From a virus: DNA of 36,220 nucleotides. A program made the translations under genes and the position numbers. This document shows positions 14,953-22,071 of the stretch, in pieces (within the stretch, counting starts at the first letter, position 1; each line of letters starts with the position of its first letter). The stretch is from positions 1 to 36,220 of IMG/VR virus record IMGVR_UViG_3300039151_000034. One strand, 5' to 3'. Under the pieces are notes generated by a model that saw only the letters and a list, made by a program, of their open reading frames with translations, did not search any database and had not been told where the DNA came from.

Positions 14953-14960
14953 CAAATATA
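14953..14960 (-). promoter_or_regulatory. -7 promoter box TATATTTG after a terminator
   Basis: On the reverse strand TATATTTG sits immediately downstream of the 14963-14997 hairpin and 6 bp before the ATG at 14947. The 15-mer early box is absent at the required distance. It may restart late transcription into the portal genes, with a very short or no leader. Confidence 0.45.
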
Positions 14961-14962
14961 AT

Positions 14963-14997
14963 AAAAAAAGCTATTGCGGTTAACAATAGCTTTTTTT
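14963..14997. terminator. Strong bidirectional hairpin terminator at the end of the Rieske cassette
   Basis: A 14-bp perfect stem (AAAAAAAGCTATTG / CAATAGCTTTTTTT) with a 7-nt loop, flanked by A and T tracts. On the reverse strand it ends the cassette transcribed from 16333-16383. Confidence 0.88.
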
Positions 14998-15025
14998 ATT
15001 TTTTTAAGAATACCTCCTAGATGTT

Positions 15026-15169
15026 TTATTTTTGAAGTTCAATAGATTCAACTTCTTGATATCCAAAAGAAACATAAAAAGCAATTATAGCACCTAATAC
15101 ACTGTAAGCGCTAACTATTTTATCATCATTTACACATCTAGCATTGTAAGTAACTTTGTATTTTTTCAT
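15026..15169 (-). CDS. Small unknown protein (47 aa), last gene of the Rieske cassette
   Basis: Short ORF from ATG 15169 to TAA 15026: MKKYKVTYNARCVNDDKIVS, then 'AYSVLGAIIAFYVSFGYQEVESIELQK'. It starts 7 bp after the stop of the preceding gene and ends before the terminator. The pattern of an N-terminal beta strand and a short helix suggests a small soluble protein. No family recognised. Confidence 0.6.
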   Translation of the reverse strand: MKKYKVTYNARCVNDDKIVSAYSVLGAIIAFYVSFGYQEVESIELQK

Positions 15170-15175
15170 GGCTTT

Positions 15176-15379
15176 CTAGTTATCATTAATTATTAAAACA
15201 TTTATATCATCGGTAATTTTGAAATCATAATGCTCGGTATTATAACCGCCATAGGCTAAAGTGTAAAGAATTGAACTTTTTGAAATAACTAACTCGGTTA
15301 CAATTTTTTTTTCTCTTTGAATATCTGTAATTAAATAAACAAAATCTCCAATATCAAATTTGTTGTCTATGACCATCAT
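15176..15379 (-). CDS. Small SH3/KOW-like phage protein
   Basis: 67 aa, starting MMVIDNKFDIGDFVYLITDIQREK and containing 'VTELVISKSSILYTLAYGGYNTEHYDFKI'. The 'F.IGD.VYL.TD.' start and 'Y.L..G....H.D.EI' end are a pattern seen in small phage proteins with an SH3-like barrel. No enzymatic motif. Its ATG overlaps the stop of the Rieske gene (ATGA), so the two are probably translationally coupled. Confidence 0.6.
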   Translation of the reverse strand: MMVIDNKFDIGDFVYLITDIQREKKIVTELVISKSSILYTLAYGGYNTEHYDFKITDDINVLIINDN

Positions 15380-15918
15380 TTTGTTTTATTTATTACTATT
15401 CCTTTTTTGTTAAACTTTAAGCCGTGCAAAGGACAGGTTTTTACCCCATCTTCGTCAGCTTTGACTTGGCTCAAATCATATCCCCTATGAGGACATTTTC
15501 CTTTATGAATACATTTATTTTTTAGTTTTGACTTTTCGATTAAAGAAACATCCGTAATTCCTGTAAAATCTTCGTTTAAAACTGGTAATAAATGATATTC
15601 TAAATCTCCAAAATCTTTCTCAGGTCTTAATTCAGTTGCAAATATGTGTAAAGAATGAGAATTTATAACTGTTGGAAAATTGCCGTCGTTTTTATGATTT
15701 ATAAATCTGTAATCTAAATGAAAATGACTTTCTTTTTGACCATTCTCAACATCGTTATGAGGATGATTAATGATTGGTAATACAAAAATCTTAGTATTCT
15801 TTTTAATTTTTACATCTAACCAAATATTTTCTTCATCTTCTAATTCTCTTTTGACCAGACAAGGTACTAAGAATATTTCTCCCTTTATTAATGGTCGTTG
15901 CGCTTCTTCAACTTTCAT
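15376..15918 (-). CDS. Protein with a C-terminal Rieske [2Fe-2S] motif
   Basis: 180 aa. The C-terminus contains a complete Rieske signature: C142-P-H144, 17 residues, then C162-P-L-H165, with the usual Gly after each (CPHRG, CPLHG). The two Cys and two His bind a [2Fe-2S] cluster. An extra C136/H138 lies just upstream. The N-terminal ~130 residues are beta-rich with a His-rich stretch (HPHND..., HFHLDYRF) and match no family I can name. No signal peptide or membrane segment, so it should be cytoplasmic. Rieske centres carry electrons, usually to oxygenases or in respiratory complexes; no partner oxygenase is visible. It is third in a five-gene cassette driven by an early-class promoter. Confidence 0.85.
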   Translation of the reverse strand: MKVEEAQRPLIKGEIFLVPCLVKRELEDEENIWLDVKIKKNTKIFVLPIINHPHNDVENGQKESHFHLDYRFINHKNDGNFPTVINSHSLHIFATELRPEKDFGDLEYHLLPVLNEDFTGITDVSLIEKSKLKNKCIHKGKCPHRGYDLSQVKADEDGVKTCPLHGLKFNKKGIVINKTK

Positions 15919-15931
15919 AATTTATTTTTTT

Positions 15932-16120
15932 TTATTTCCAGTAAGTTACTTTCCAGTTAATATTTGGCATATCAAAATGGAATCTTTTTTTAGTTATAAA
16001 ATATGTGCAAAACGATTGTTTTGTTTTTCCATCGCAATCGATTAAAACCTGATATTTTTCTTCTTTATCAGGTTTTTTATCTTCGATTTTATTCCAGTTT
16101 TGAAAAGTTATTTTTTTCAT
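15932..16120 (-). CDS. Small unknown protein (62 aa), Rieske cassette
   Basis: MKKITFQNWNKIEDKKPDKE, then 'EKYQVLIDCDGKTKQSFCTYFITKKRFHFDMPNINWKVTYWK'. The pattern 'W..I.D.KP....YQVLID.DG......Y......F........V.YW' is a small beta-rich protein of a type seen in phages as 'DUF551'-like (short WxPI...P proteins). That match is tentative. The start overlaps the stop of the preceding gene by 4 bp (ATGA). Confidence 0.55.
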   Translation of the reverse strand: MKKITFQNWNKIEDKKPDKEEKYQVLIDCDGKTKQSFCTYFITKKRFHFDMPNINWKVTYWK

Positions 16121-16308
16121 CTTACAAGTATATCACTACCTACATAGCTAGGTCTACTGTGCATTTCTATATCACACATTTTTTGATTAAAAACTATATA
16201 ATCATTTTTAGGAAAGTTATCCATTACAAATAAATGATATTTGTTTTTAGTAGCGTTTGTTTTGTTTGCACATTTCTTAGCTAGTTGGTTTATTGTAAGA
16301 TTTTTCAT
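16117..16308 (-). CDS. Small basic protein (63 aa), first gene of the Rieske cassette
   Basis: MKNLTINQLAKKCANKTNAT, then 'KNKYHLFVMDNFPKNDYIVFNQKMC...'. Start ATG 16308, about 18 nt after the transcription start expected from the promoter at 16333-16383. Basic, no membrane segment. Function unknown. It overlaps the next gene by 4 bp. Confidence 0.55.
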   Translation of the reverse strand: MKNLTINQLAKKCANKTNATKNKYHLFVMDNFPKNDYIVFNQKMCDIEMHSRPSYVGSDILVR

Positions 16309-16332
16309 GGTGTATCGTTTTTAAGTACACTA

Positions 16333-16383
16333 CAAATATAAAACACAAAAAAACATAATAAACTAATATTAACAAAGTTTTAA
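16333..16383 (-). promoter_or_regulatory. Early-class promoter module, copy 2 (reverse strand)
   Basis: On the reverse strand TTAAAACTTTGTTAA (16383-16369) is followed by TATATTTG (16340-16333) with exactly 32 nt between ACTTTG and the -7 box. It lies in the 119-bp gap between terminase (stop 16428) and the first cassette gene (start 16308), so it gives the Rieske cassette its own transcription. Confidence 0.8.
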
Positions 16384-16427
16384 TAGTTTGCTCTTGCTTT
16401 TACTTTTATATCCGCGCCTTTGCTTTG

Positions 16428-18476
16428 CTATTCACTTACAAACTCAACAAAACTCGCCCAATCTAAATGTCTAAATTTAGAAGGGTTACTTCTTTTTATT
16501 AGGTCCATGAAAACATATCTAGCCGCTAAATTATAGATCTCTACATCCCAAAAGTGGTTTTCTGTCATGCTTGTTTTTTTATCCCATTTGAATCCAACTA
16601 CTTGACCGTTTTCTTTTACCTCTTTTCGTTGCTCACTTTCAAAATGTTTAAAATATTCCTTAAAACTATATTTACCGTCCCTCGGGTTTGGAAAATTCAT
16701 AAACCCTGGAGGTTGTGTTCCATCATCTGTTTTTCTTAGCTTCATGTAGCTTGCCAGTTCATCTTTTAACTGGTCGACCTCTGCAATATATAGCTTTGGA
16801 TTTTCTCGGCTTCTCTTAACGGCTGGCGTGTCCTTTAAATCAGATCTAAACTTTTTATCTGACCTACCTTTAATTCCGTACACTGGATTATCTCCGTCAT
16901 ACATATTGATAAATTGATCGGCATATCTAGTGAAGTTTCCAGTATCAACTATCGAAATACTAATTATGTATTCAGTACCACTTTGACCAATTATATCCCT
17001 TTTTATTATTTTATCCAAAATAGGCCATACGCTGTTTTTCTGACCATGCATGTAAGTGTATTTTTTTCTCTCATGATCTTTTTCAATTTCCTTTTTTGAT
17101 TTTGTATGTTTACGCTTAAAAGTTCCAATGGCTCCTTGATCGATTGAATATTTTACACCATTTGCAGCATATGCGGAAATTGCCCAATCGATTCTTACAT
17201 CTTCAATATCTTCATCGGTATTCATAATTCCTCCAAGGTCAGCAGCAAGAGATATAAAAACAATTTCGCCGTTTCCGTCCTCCTTTGATAGCTCATCTGG
17301 TATTATTCCAATATCATAGGTTCCCGTATTTTTCATTAATTGCATGATCTTTGGAGCCTCGCCACGTTCCTCAAATGGTAAACCTAGCCGAACATTGTAA
17401 AACGCTTTTAACATGTCAACGTTTACGGGTTTTTTTGGTGGACATGCTTCCAAAAATTCCTTTACAAGATCTTGCCAGCTAAAAAAGCCAGGAAGTATTA
17501 TAAGCGAATTAATATAGTAGCTTTTATAATTTTCCTCTATTGCTTGAGCTGTTGCAATCCATTTGCCGCTCTTGTTTAATTTAACTTTTGATTTTTGACT
17601 AACCTTGTGACCACAATGCGGGCATTTATATCTTACACTATTTTTTATTAATTTGTTATTTTCGTCAGTTTCCCAGACTATTCCAGCGCGTTTATTATTA
17701 GGTAGATTAATTTGAAAATCTGTAGGCATCCAACCATCGCATTTTTCGCAAAGCCAATGCCATTTTCTCTGGTCCCCTTGCATGTAAGATTCATAAACGT
17801 TTGACGATTGGGTTTCTGTAGGCGTGGAAATAACATACATTTTGGCTAAATTACCATAGGAGGTTTGACGCGCTTCAACTAGCTTTCTAATACTACCCTC
17901 TTTTTTATCGCTCTTAGGAGCCGCATCGAAATCATCCATGAAAACAGTCTTAACACTGAAAAATCTAAACTTACTTGCATTATTAGTTCCTTCAATAATT
18001 GCGGACCCGCCAGCAAATTCTTTAGACAAATCCGTATCTCCAGATCGCTGGCCTTTTGCTCTTATAGTGTTTGGCCTTATAAGATGTTTCAAATTGCTGG
18101 CTTGCATAATATTATCAAACCGTTCTCGAATTGTTTTTTTCGCTAGATCTTTATCTCCAGCGGTAAACAAAAAATTATCTGGATTTTCAGAAATTATGTA
18201 AGCCATCCCAGGAACCACCAAACCTTGAGTAATTCCAGATTGAGCGGACTTCATAACCGCAACCATTTTTGTTGGATCGCTCGGGTGTAACGTGTCAACA
18301 ATCTCCCGACAATATGGGGATAAATCATAACTCATTCTCCCGTTAAATCTCGATACTTCTTTTGGTAAATAAATATTATCCTCAATCCATTGACTTGGTA
18401 TTTCTTTTACAGATTTATAACTGTATAGTTTTTCTTGGAAACTATTTACTTTGTCCCTCCATTGTTCTGCTATCAT
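16428..18476 (-). CDS. Terminase large subunit (GpA family)
   Basis: 682 aa, near lambda gpA (641 aa). Walker A-like KSAQSGITQG (76-85), Walker B region VFMDDFDA (178-185; lambda-type proteins usually have a DE.D here), 'VISTPTE' coupling motif about 215. A Cys4 zinc knuckle lies in the middle (CEKCDGW ... CPHCGHK), then a nuclease half with 'FISLAADLGG', 'DIGIIPDELS' and 'SIVDTGNFT'. It packages DNA by ATP hydrolysis and cuts concatemers. It follows the methyltransferase gene by 3 bp. Start ATG 18476. Confidence 0.92.
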   Translation of the reverse strand: MIAEQWRDKVNSFQEKLYSYKSVKEIPSQWIEDNIYLPKEVSRFNGRMSYDLSPYCREIVDTLHPSDPTKMVAVMKSAQSGITQGLVVPGMAYIISENPDNFLFTAGDKDLAKKTIRERFDNIMQASNLKHLIRPNTIRAKGQRSGDTDLSKEFAGGSAIIEGTNNASKFRFFSVKTVFMDDFDAAPKSDKKEGSIRKLVEARQTSYGNLAKMYVISTPTETQSSNVYESYMQGDQRKWHWLCEKCDGWMPTDFQINLPNNKRAGIVWETDENNKLIKNSVRYKCPHCGHKVSQKSKVKLNKSGKWIATAQAIEENYKSYYINSLIILPGFFSWQDLVKEFLEACPPKKPVNVDMLKAFYNVRLGLPFEERGEAPKIMQLMKNTGTYDIGIIPDELSKEDGNGEIVFISLAADLGGIMNTDEDIEDVRIDWAISAYAANGVKYSIDQGAIGTFKRKHTKSKKEIEKDHERKKYTYMHGQKNSVWPILDKIIKRDIIGQSGTEYIISISIVDTGNFTRYADQFINMYDGDNPVYGIKGRSDKKFRSDLKDTPAVKRSRENPKLYIAEVDQLKDELASYMKLRKTDDGTQPPGFMNFPNPRDGKYSFKEYFKHFESEQRKEVKENGQVVGFKWDKKTSMTENHFWDVEIYNLAARYVFMDLIKRSNPSKFRHLDWASFVEFVSE

Positions 18477-18479
18477 TTT

Positions 18480-19088
18480 TTAAAACATTTTTAATTGTTG
18501 TTGATGTTGGAATAATCTCTTGTTGCCATCATTAAAATAGTCTTTATCAAGTTCACAAGTTACAAGGTCAAAGCCTAAATTATGGCAGGCTATATCTAAA
18601 CTTGCCGAGCCTCTATGAGTGTCAAGTATCTTGTCTCCTTCTTTTGCGTAGTTCATTAAACAATATTCGTAAAGCTTTATAGGTTTTTGGGTTATATGAA
18701 TCCTTTTTTCAGTTGTGTTTCTCGAATGTTTATATATTTTAGCATTAGAATCAAGTGATGACCAAGCATACTCACAATCTGCCATTGTAGGCATGTGGCT
18801 TAATTTATCCCAAATTATAAAATGTCTATTTGAAGTTAAAAATTTATGCGCATAATTACCACCCCATATAATTTGATTTTTAGAAACTCTAAATAGCTCA
18901 TCAAAATATTTTTTCGTTGGTAACTTATCCCAGTCTGCATCTCCTTTTTTATATTTACTAGCCCATGTACCTCCTTGCGTTAATTTATCGCCCAATCCAT
19001 AAGGAATGTCAACAATAGCCAAATCAAAATAATCATCTGGATAACGTGCCATCATTAACATATTATCTTCGTTTGTTGCTGCTATCAT
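18480..19088 (-). CDS. DNA adenine methyltransferase (beta-class type)
   Basis: 202 aa. Catalytic motif IV is DIPYG (27-31), a known variant of DPPY. 'HITQKP' (131-136) precedes the SAM-binding motif I region 'DTHRGSAS' (156-163; the usual form is D.F.GSG.), so the order IV-then-I is that of beta-class N6-adenine enzymes. It has 'NQIIWGGNYA' and 'FIIWDK', typical of phage methyltransferases encoded beside terminases. It probably modifies phage DNA against host restriction, or marks it before packaging. It lies between small and large terminase genes with 3-4 bp gaps. Confidence 0.85.
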   Translation of the reverse strand: MIAATNEDNMLMMARYPDDYFDLAIVDIPYGLGDKLTQGGTWASKYKKGDADWDKLPTKKYFDELFRVSKNQIIWGGNYAHKFLTSNRHFIIWDKLSHMPTMADCEYAWSSLDSNAKIYKHSRNTTEKRIHITQKPIKLYEYCLMNYAKEGDKILDTHRGSASLDIACHNLGFDLVTCELDKDYFNDGNKRLFQHQQQLKMF

Positions 19089-19092
19089 AGTT

Positions 19093-19842
19093 TTATTTCC
19101 TTTGCCCCCTGTTTAACGTTTCTGAATATTCCTCTATTGCGTTATCTAATTCTTGTTGAGATAGATCTTTTGATTTTTCCACGTTTAAATTTATTATTGT
19201 GGAAAGTTTACCTATGATCTCCGCTAATTTATTTCGATCCCCTTCCGCTAAGATCTCACAATATACGCTAGCTAGGTTCTCGGCGTCACTTTGAAAAGTT
19301 GAAAAAATACTTTTGTTATGAATGTTTAAAATTTGAAAAACTAAATCAACTGGAATTAATTTACCCGCCATTTTTTCAATTTTTAAGCGCTCATGCTCTG
19401 CTCTGTATTCTACTAGCTCAGCATCCGCTTTCTTTTTTCTAGTGTTCCAATCAACTATTAATTGGCTATTTAAATCAGCAGCACTTGGAGGGTCGTTATC
19501 TTCTTTGTTTTTGGACCTGCTATCGGTTAAACCGATGTTTGTTTTTGCAATTAGTTTTTTACTTTCCTTTGCTGTAGCGGTTTCTTTTGATTTGTTTTCG
19601 GATTTGTTTTTTGGTTGTTTTTTTTTAACCACCTCTACGACCTCAGTATGAACCTCATTTATAGATCTATTTTTATCATCAAACTTTTTTTGATACCTAT
19701 CAAAGAAGGCTTTATTTTGGGCGTTCTCGGTATTTATTTTTCTGAACTCTACAACTAAATTATTTCTACCAACGTTTGTGTTAATTACTTGAGCGTTCGT
19801 ATGACAAAGAGCAGCAAATTCTTTTCTAGTTAGTTTGGCCAT
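19093..19842 (-). CDS. Terminase small subunit (Nu1-like)
   Basis: 249 aa. The N-terminus 'LTRKEFAALCHTNAQVINTNVGRNN' reads as a short DNA-binding helix-turn-helix. It is followed by a low-complexity Lys/Glu/Ser linker (about 70-130) and a coiled-coil 'WNTRKKKADAELVEYRAEHERLKIEKMAGKLIPVDLVFQ', which resembles the Nu1-family pattern of a long Arg/Glu helix leading to 'G.L.P...V'. It should recognise the packaging start on DNA and load the large subunit. Its ATG (19842) overlaps the stop of the upstream ORF as TAATG. Function assigned from pattern and position before methyltransferase and large terminase. Confidence 0.75.
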   Translation of the reverse strand: MAKLTRKEFAALCHTNAQVINTNVGRNNLVVEFRKINTENAQNKAFFDRYQKKFDDKNRSINEVHTEVVEVVKKKQPKNKSENKSKETATAKESKKLIAKTNIGLTDSRSKNKEDNDPPSAADLNSQLIVDWNTRKKKADAELVEYRAEHERLKIEKMAGKLIPVDLVFQILNIHNKSIFSTFQSDAENLASVYCEILAEGDRNKLAEIIGKLSTIINLNVEKSKDLSQQELDNAIEEYSETLNRGQRK

Positions 19843-20168
19843 TATTGGTTTATGATGTCAATGCAATTCTCAATTTTAGAAATACATTTCTGATAATATT
19901 TAATATTTGTATTTTGATTTAATTCAGTAGCTATTTTTAAATTATAAGTATATATAAACCTTTTTTCTTTTAGTAAATTTTTTAGCTCTTCAATCTCTTA
20001 TTTTTTTAGTTTTTCAAATCTTAAAGTGTATTTTTTTCCATTACATTTATAAGAAGCATCTATATAGTTTGGTATTTCTAAAACATCCATTGTTCCTATT
20101 AAAGTTTTTCCAATTTCTTGTAATAAACTGTCAAATTCTTTTTTATTTTTTTCGCTTAGTTTTTCCAT
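19842..20168 (-). pseudogene. First late-operon gene, interrupted by one in-frame TAA
   Basis: From ATG 20168 the frame reads MEKLSEKNKKEFDSLLQEIG ... to a TAA at 19998-20000 (56 aa), then continues in the same frame for 51 codons (EIEELKNLLKEKRF...ENCIDIINQ) to a TAA at 19842-19844 that overlaps the small-terminase ATG (TAATG). The coiled-coil character ('FEKLKK*EIEELKNLLKEK') runs straight across the stop, and the coupling at the far end shows that the whole 108-codon frame was once translated. Either it is a recent nonsense mutation or the stop is read through. Function unknown. Confidence 0.7.
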
Positions 20169-20205
20169 AGCTTCCAGTATTTTAATCTGTTATTTTTTTA
20201 CACCT

Positions 20206-20234
20206 AAACCCTATATTTTACAAGGGTTTTTAAT
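20206..20234 (+). terminator. Hairpin with T-tract upstream of the late operon
   Basis: AAACCCT (20206-20212) pairs with AGGGTTT (20223-20229) over a 10-nt loop, followed by TTTAATTT on the forward strand. On the forward strand it could stop antisense transcription entering the control region. In the late leader (reverse strand) it would be a possible attenuator. Confidence 0.55.
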
Positions 20235-20245
20235 TTCTTATATAA

Positions 20246-20253
20246 CAAATATA
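20246..20253 (-). promoter_or_regulatory. Candidate late-operon -7 box
   Basis: TATATTTG on the reverse strand, about 78 bp upstream of the first late start (20168). The early 15-mer box is missing at the required distance. TTTG motifs lie 13 and 26 nt upstream, so the spacing is not a standard Bacteroidetes promoter either. A late promoter of another class is possible. Confidence 0.4.
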
Positions 20254-20646
20254 AGATAATTTATTGCAAATGAATATAACAAATCGCAAATCTGTGAAAA
20301 ATGCCTAAAGATTGTGGTGTTTAAAGTATTGCATAATTTAACAGAACCTCTGAAAGTACCTAAAAAATTTAGTGTCTAACGTACCACACTTAACGCCTAA
20401 GACATTTAAACAACACACGCACACACATATAAGTAATTAATCAATACAGTTGCTTAGAAGGCTTTAAAATCACTATTTATTTTACTGATTTGCTTTAATA
20501 AAGAATAAATTAACAACTTAACGGGTAATATTATCAATTATATTCTGTTTGCTGTTTTTTACTATCTCATTTGCTACTTTTTACTGTAATAATTATCTAT
20601 AGTTAACATCATTAATAATAGATTAAGTTTATATAAATAAAAAAAT

Positions 20647-20925
20647 AGTGCAACATTATAGTAAAAAAGTGCATCAAAACAACTAAATAATATTGATGCA
20701 CACCTTTGATGCCCACCCCTTAACTAAAGATAATACATTGAATACGTGATAGTTATAGTTAAGATAGTGCAACACTTGGTAAAAAACCCCTATAACTATT
20801 ATAGAATAATATAAAAGTTAGGGTGATATTTAGAGAATGTTGCACTTTTTACTCATAAAACGTTGATAATCAAGTATTTAAAGGGTGTGCATCAAGGGTG
20901 TGCATCAGAATGTTGATGCACACCT
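20647..20925. repeat. Iteron-like cluster of AGG(G)TGTGCATCA and GTGCAACA repeats
   Basis: Perfect tandem 13-mers AGGGTGTGCATCA at 20882-20894 and 20895-20907; inverted copies TGATGCACACCT at 20694-20705 and 20914-20925, with a degenerate inverted copy at 20707-20720. Core GTGCATCA also at 20669-20676. A sister core GTGCAACA occurs at 20648-20655 and 20767-20774 and inverted at 20838-20845. Eight cores in about 280 bp, in both orientations, are what a replication initiator or a repressor would bind. Confidence 0.8.
20749..20799. repeat. 10-bp inverted repeat, 31-nt spacing
   Basis: ATAGTTATAG (20749-20758) and CTATAACTAT (20790-20799) flank one GTGCAACA core. It may be an operator pair or a hairpin within the control region. 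Confidence 0.6.
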
Positions 20926-20970
20926 ATAGATCTTATAATATTTTTTTGCTGCTTTTTTAGTTTATTACTA

Positions 20971-21021
20971 TTAAAGTTTTGTTAAGTATATCTTTTAAAG
21001 CTTTTTTCTGACTTATATTTG
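20971..21021 (+). promoter_or_regulatory. Early-class promoter module, copy 3 (first early operon)
   Basis: TTAAAGTTTTGTTAA (20971-20985) then TATATTTG (21014-21021), 32 nt from GTTTTG to the -7 box. The leader after it contains AAAACAACTAAAAAAAAG (21029-21046), identical to the leader of copy 4. Confidence 0.8.
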
Positions 21022-21050
21022 CATGAGTAAAACAACTAAAAAAAAGCATT

Positions 21051-21392
21051 ATGATAACTAGAATACAAAGAGAAAGAGCCACCGAAATAGCTATAAAAGT
21101 ACACTCAGTCGTTTACAGTATGAAGGAGTATGATTTAGCTAGGCTTGTTTATGGAGTTGCATTTGAAGCGGGCGAATGTGCCAAAATATATGAAAGTGCA
21201 AAAGCTGCAAATAAGCGGAATAATTACAACCTAAGTAAGGGTTATATAGGCGATCATGTTATGTATTATAATGTAGAGACAAGCCTAAAAACCAGCGTTA
21301 AAAGAGACACGGAATATTTTTTTATATTAAAGCTATTGGGAGAAAGTTTTATTTCTAAAGATATAGCCAAAGAAGTTTTAAATAAATTCTAA
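21051..21392 (+). CDS. Unknown early protein (113 aa)
   Basis: MITRIQRERATEIAIKVHSV, then mostly helical with 'YDLARLVYGVAFEAGECAKIYESAKAANKRNNYNLSKGY' and a second helical half 'TEYFFILKLLGESFISKDIAKEVLNKF'. Soluble, no membrane segment, no recognised motif. It is the first gene after the control region, on its own early promoter, and is followed by another promoter copy (21409-21459), so it may be a single-gene transcript with a regulatory role. That role is an inference from position only. Confidence 0.6.
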   Translation: MITRIQRERATEIAIKVHSVVYSMKEYDLARLVYGVAFEAGECAKIYESAKAANKRNNYNLSKGYIGDHVMYYNVETSLKTSVKRDTEYFFILKLLGESFISKDIAKEVLNKF

Positions 21393-21408
21393 TCGCAAAA
21401 TCTAAATC

Positions 21409-21459
21409 TTAAAACTTTGTTAACTATAATATATATACGTTTGTTGTGACTTACATTTG
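21409..21459 (+). promoter_or_regulatory. Early-class promoter module, copy 4
   Basis: TTAAAACTTTGTTAA (21409-21423) and TACATTTG (21452-21459), 32-nt spacer. The leader carries the same 18-mer AAAACAACTAAAAAAAAG (21467-21484) as the leader after copy 3. Confidence 0.8.
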
Positions 21460-21489
21460 TACAATCAAAACAACTAAAAAAAAGATATT

Positions 21490-21753
21490 ATGAGCAAATC
21501 AATAAAAACAAACAAAAGCCATACAATGATTTACCCAGAGTTAGGAGAAACAACAAAAGCAGCAATAGAATACAAAGTGACGTATGGCGGAAAGTTTTAC
21601 GTAACTACAGACCTAGAATTAAAAGCTCAAGGCATTAAATTAGTCGGTGATGGTAGCGATCACAAAAGAGGTAAAAAGACTTATACTGCTACAGAAAAGG
21701 CTATGGATAAATTAAAAATTAATCATGAGGTTTGCTATATTGCAAGCCTTTAA
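21490..21753 (+). CDS. Unknown early protein (87 aa)
   Basis: Starts MSKSIKTNKSHTMIYPELGE. Contains 'YKVTYGGKFYVTTDLELKAQGIKLVG' and 'KTYTATEKAMDKLKINHEVCYIASL', a small mixed alpha/beta protein with Lys/Thr-rich composition. No motif recognised. First gene of the long replication operon after promoter copy 4; 12 bp before the next gene. Confidence 0.6.
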   Translation: MSKSIKTNKSHTMIYPELGETTKAAIEYKVTYGGKFYVTTDLELKAQGIKLVGDGSDHKRGKKTYTATEKAMDKLKINHEVCYIASL

Positions 21754-21765
21754 TAAATAAGCAAA

Positions 21766-22071
21766 ATGAAAAAGGTAAATTTAGAAAAGACAGAAGTTTT
21801 AAAAGTTAGTGATTTAGATGATACCCAAATTATAGGAGTCCAATCTTTGCAACATAAATATCAAGTTGTTAAGCTAGACAGAAGGTCTACTGAGTTAAAT
21901 AAGCTTTGCTATCAATTAGTTTATATTGGAAGTCATAATAAATATAGAAATGCTTATGGGAGTAGTATTGAATCTTTATTAAAAGGATTAGATGAATCGA
22001 CAACTCAAGTTTTTGTGTTTGATAATATTAAAGAATTTTATGGATGGTTATCAGAAATGAATTTTGATTAA
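21766..22071 (+). CDS. Unknown early protein (101 aa)
   Basis: MKKVNLEKTEVLKVSDLDDT, then 'QIIGVQSLQHKYQVVKLDRRSTELNKLCYQLVYIG', ending 'TTQVFVFDNIKEFYGWLSEMNFD'. A beta-beta-alpha type small protein; the end resembles 'F.d..ef..wl.e' helices of small phage proteins. No function can be assigned. Confidence 0.6.
   Translation: MKKVNLEKTEVLKVSDLDDTQIIGVQSLQHKYQVVKLDRRSTELNKLCYQLVYIGSHNKYRNAYGSSIESLLKGLDESTTQVFVFDNIKEFYGWLSEMNFD

Larger units (their letters stand above)
20169..21050. other. Divergent non-coding control region (about 880 bp)
   Basis: No convincing ORF in this stretch between leftward late and rightward early genes. It holds a hairpin (20206-20234), a reverse-strand -7 box (20246-20253), an iteron-like repeat cluster (20647-20925), an inverted repeat (20749-20799) and the first early promoter (20971-21021). 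The AT-rich spacer 20360-20640 contains 'CACACACGCACACACA' but nothing else recognised. It is the best candidate in the window for a replication origin or lysis/late switch region. Confidence 0.6.

Noticed and set aside
14948-14986. N-terminal hydrophobic extension of the gpW-position protein (from TTG 14986)
   Set aside because: That stretch is encoded by the terminator stem and the -7 box, so the hydrophobic segment is an artefact of reading through regulatory sequence.
21023-21061. 12-codon leader peptide ORF (MSKTTKKKHYDN)
   Set aside because: Its ATG is at or before the predicted transcript start, and the region matches a conserved untranslated leader (18-mer shared with 21467-21484).
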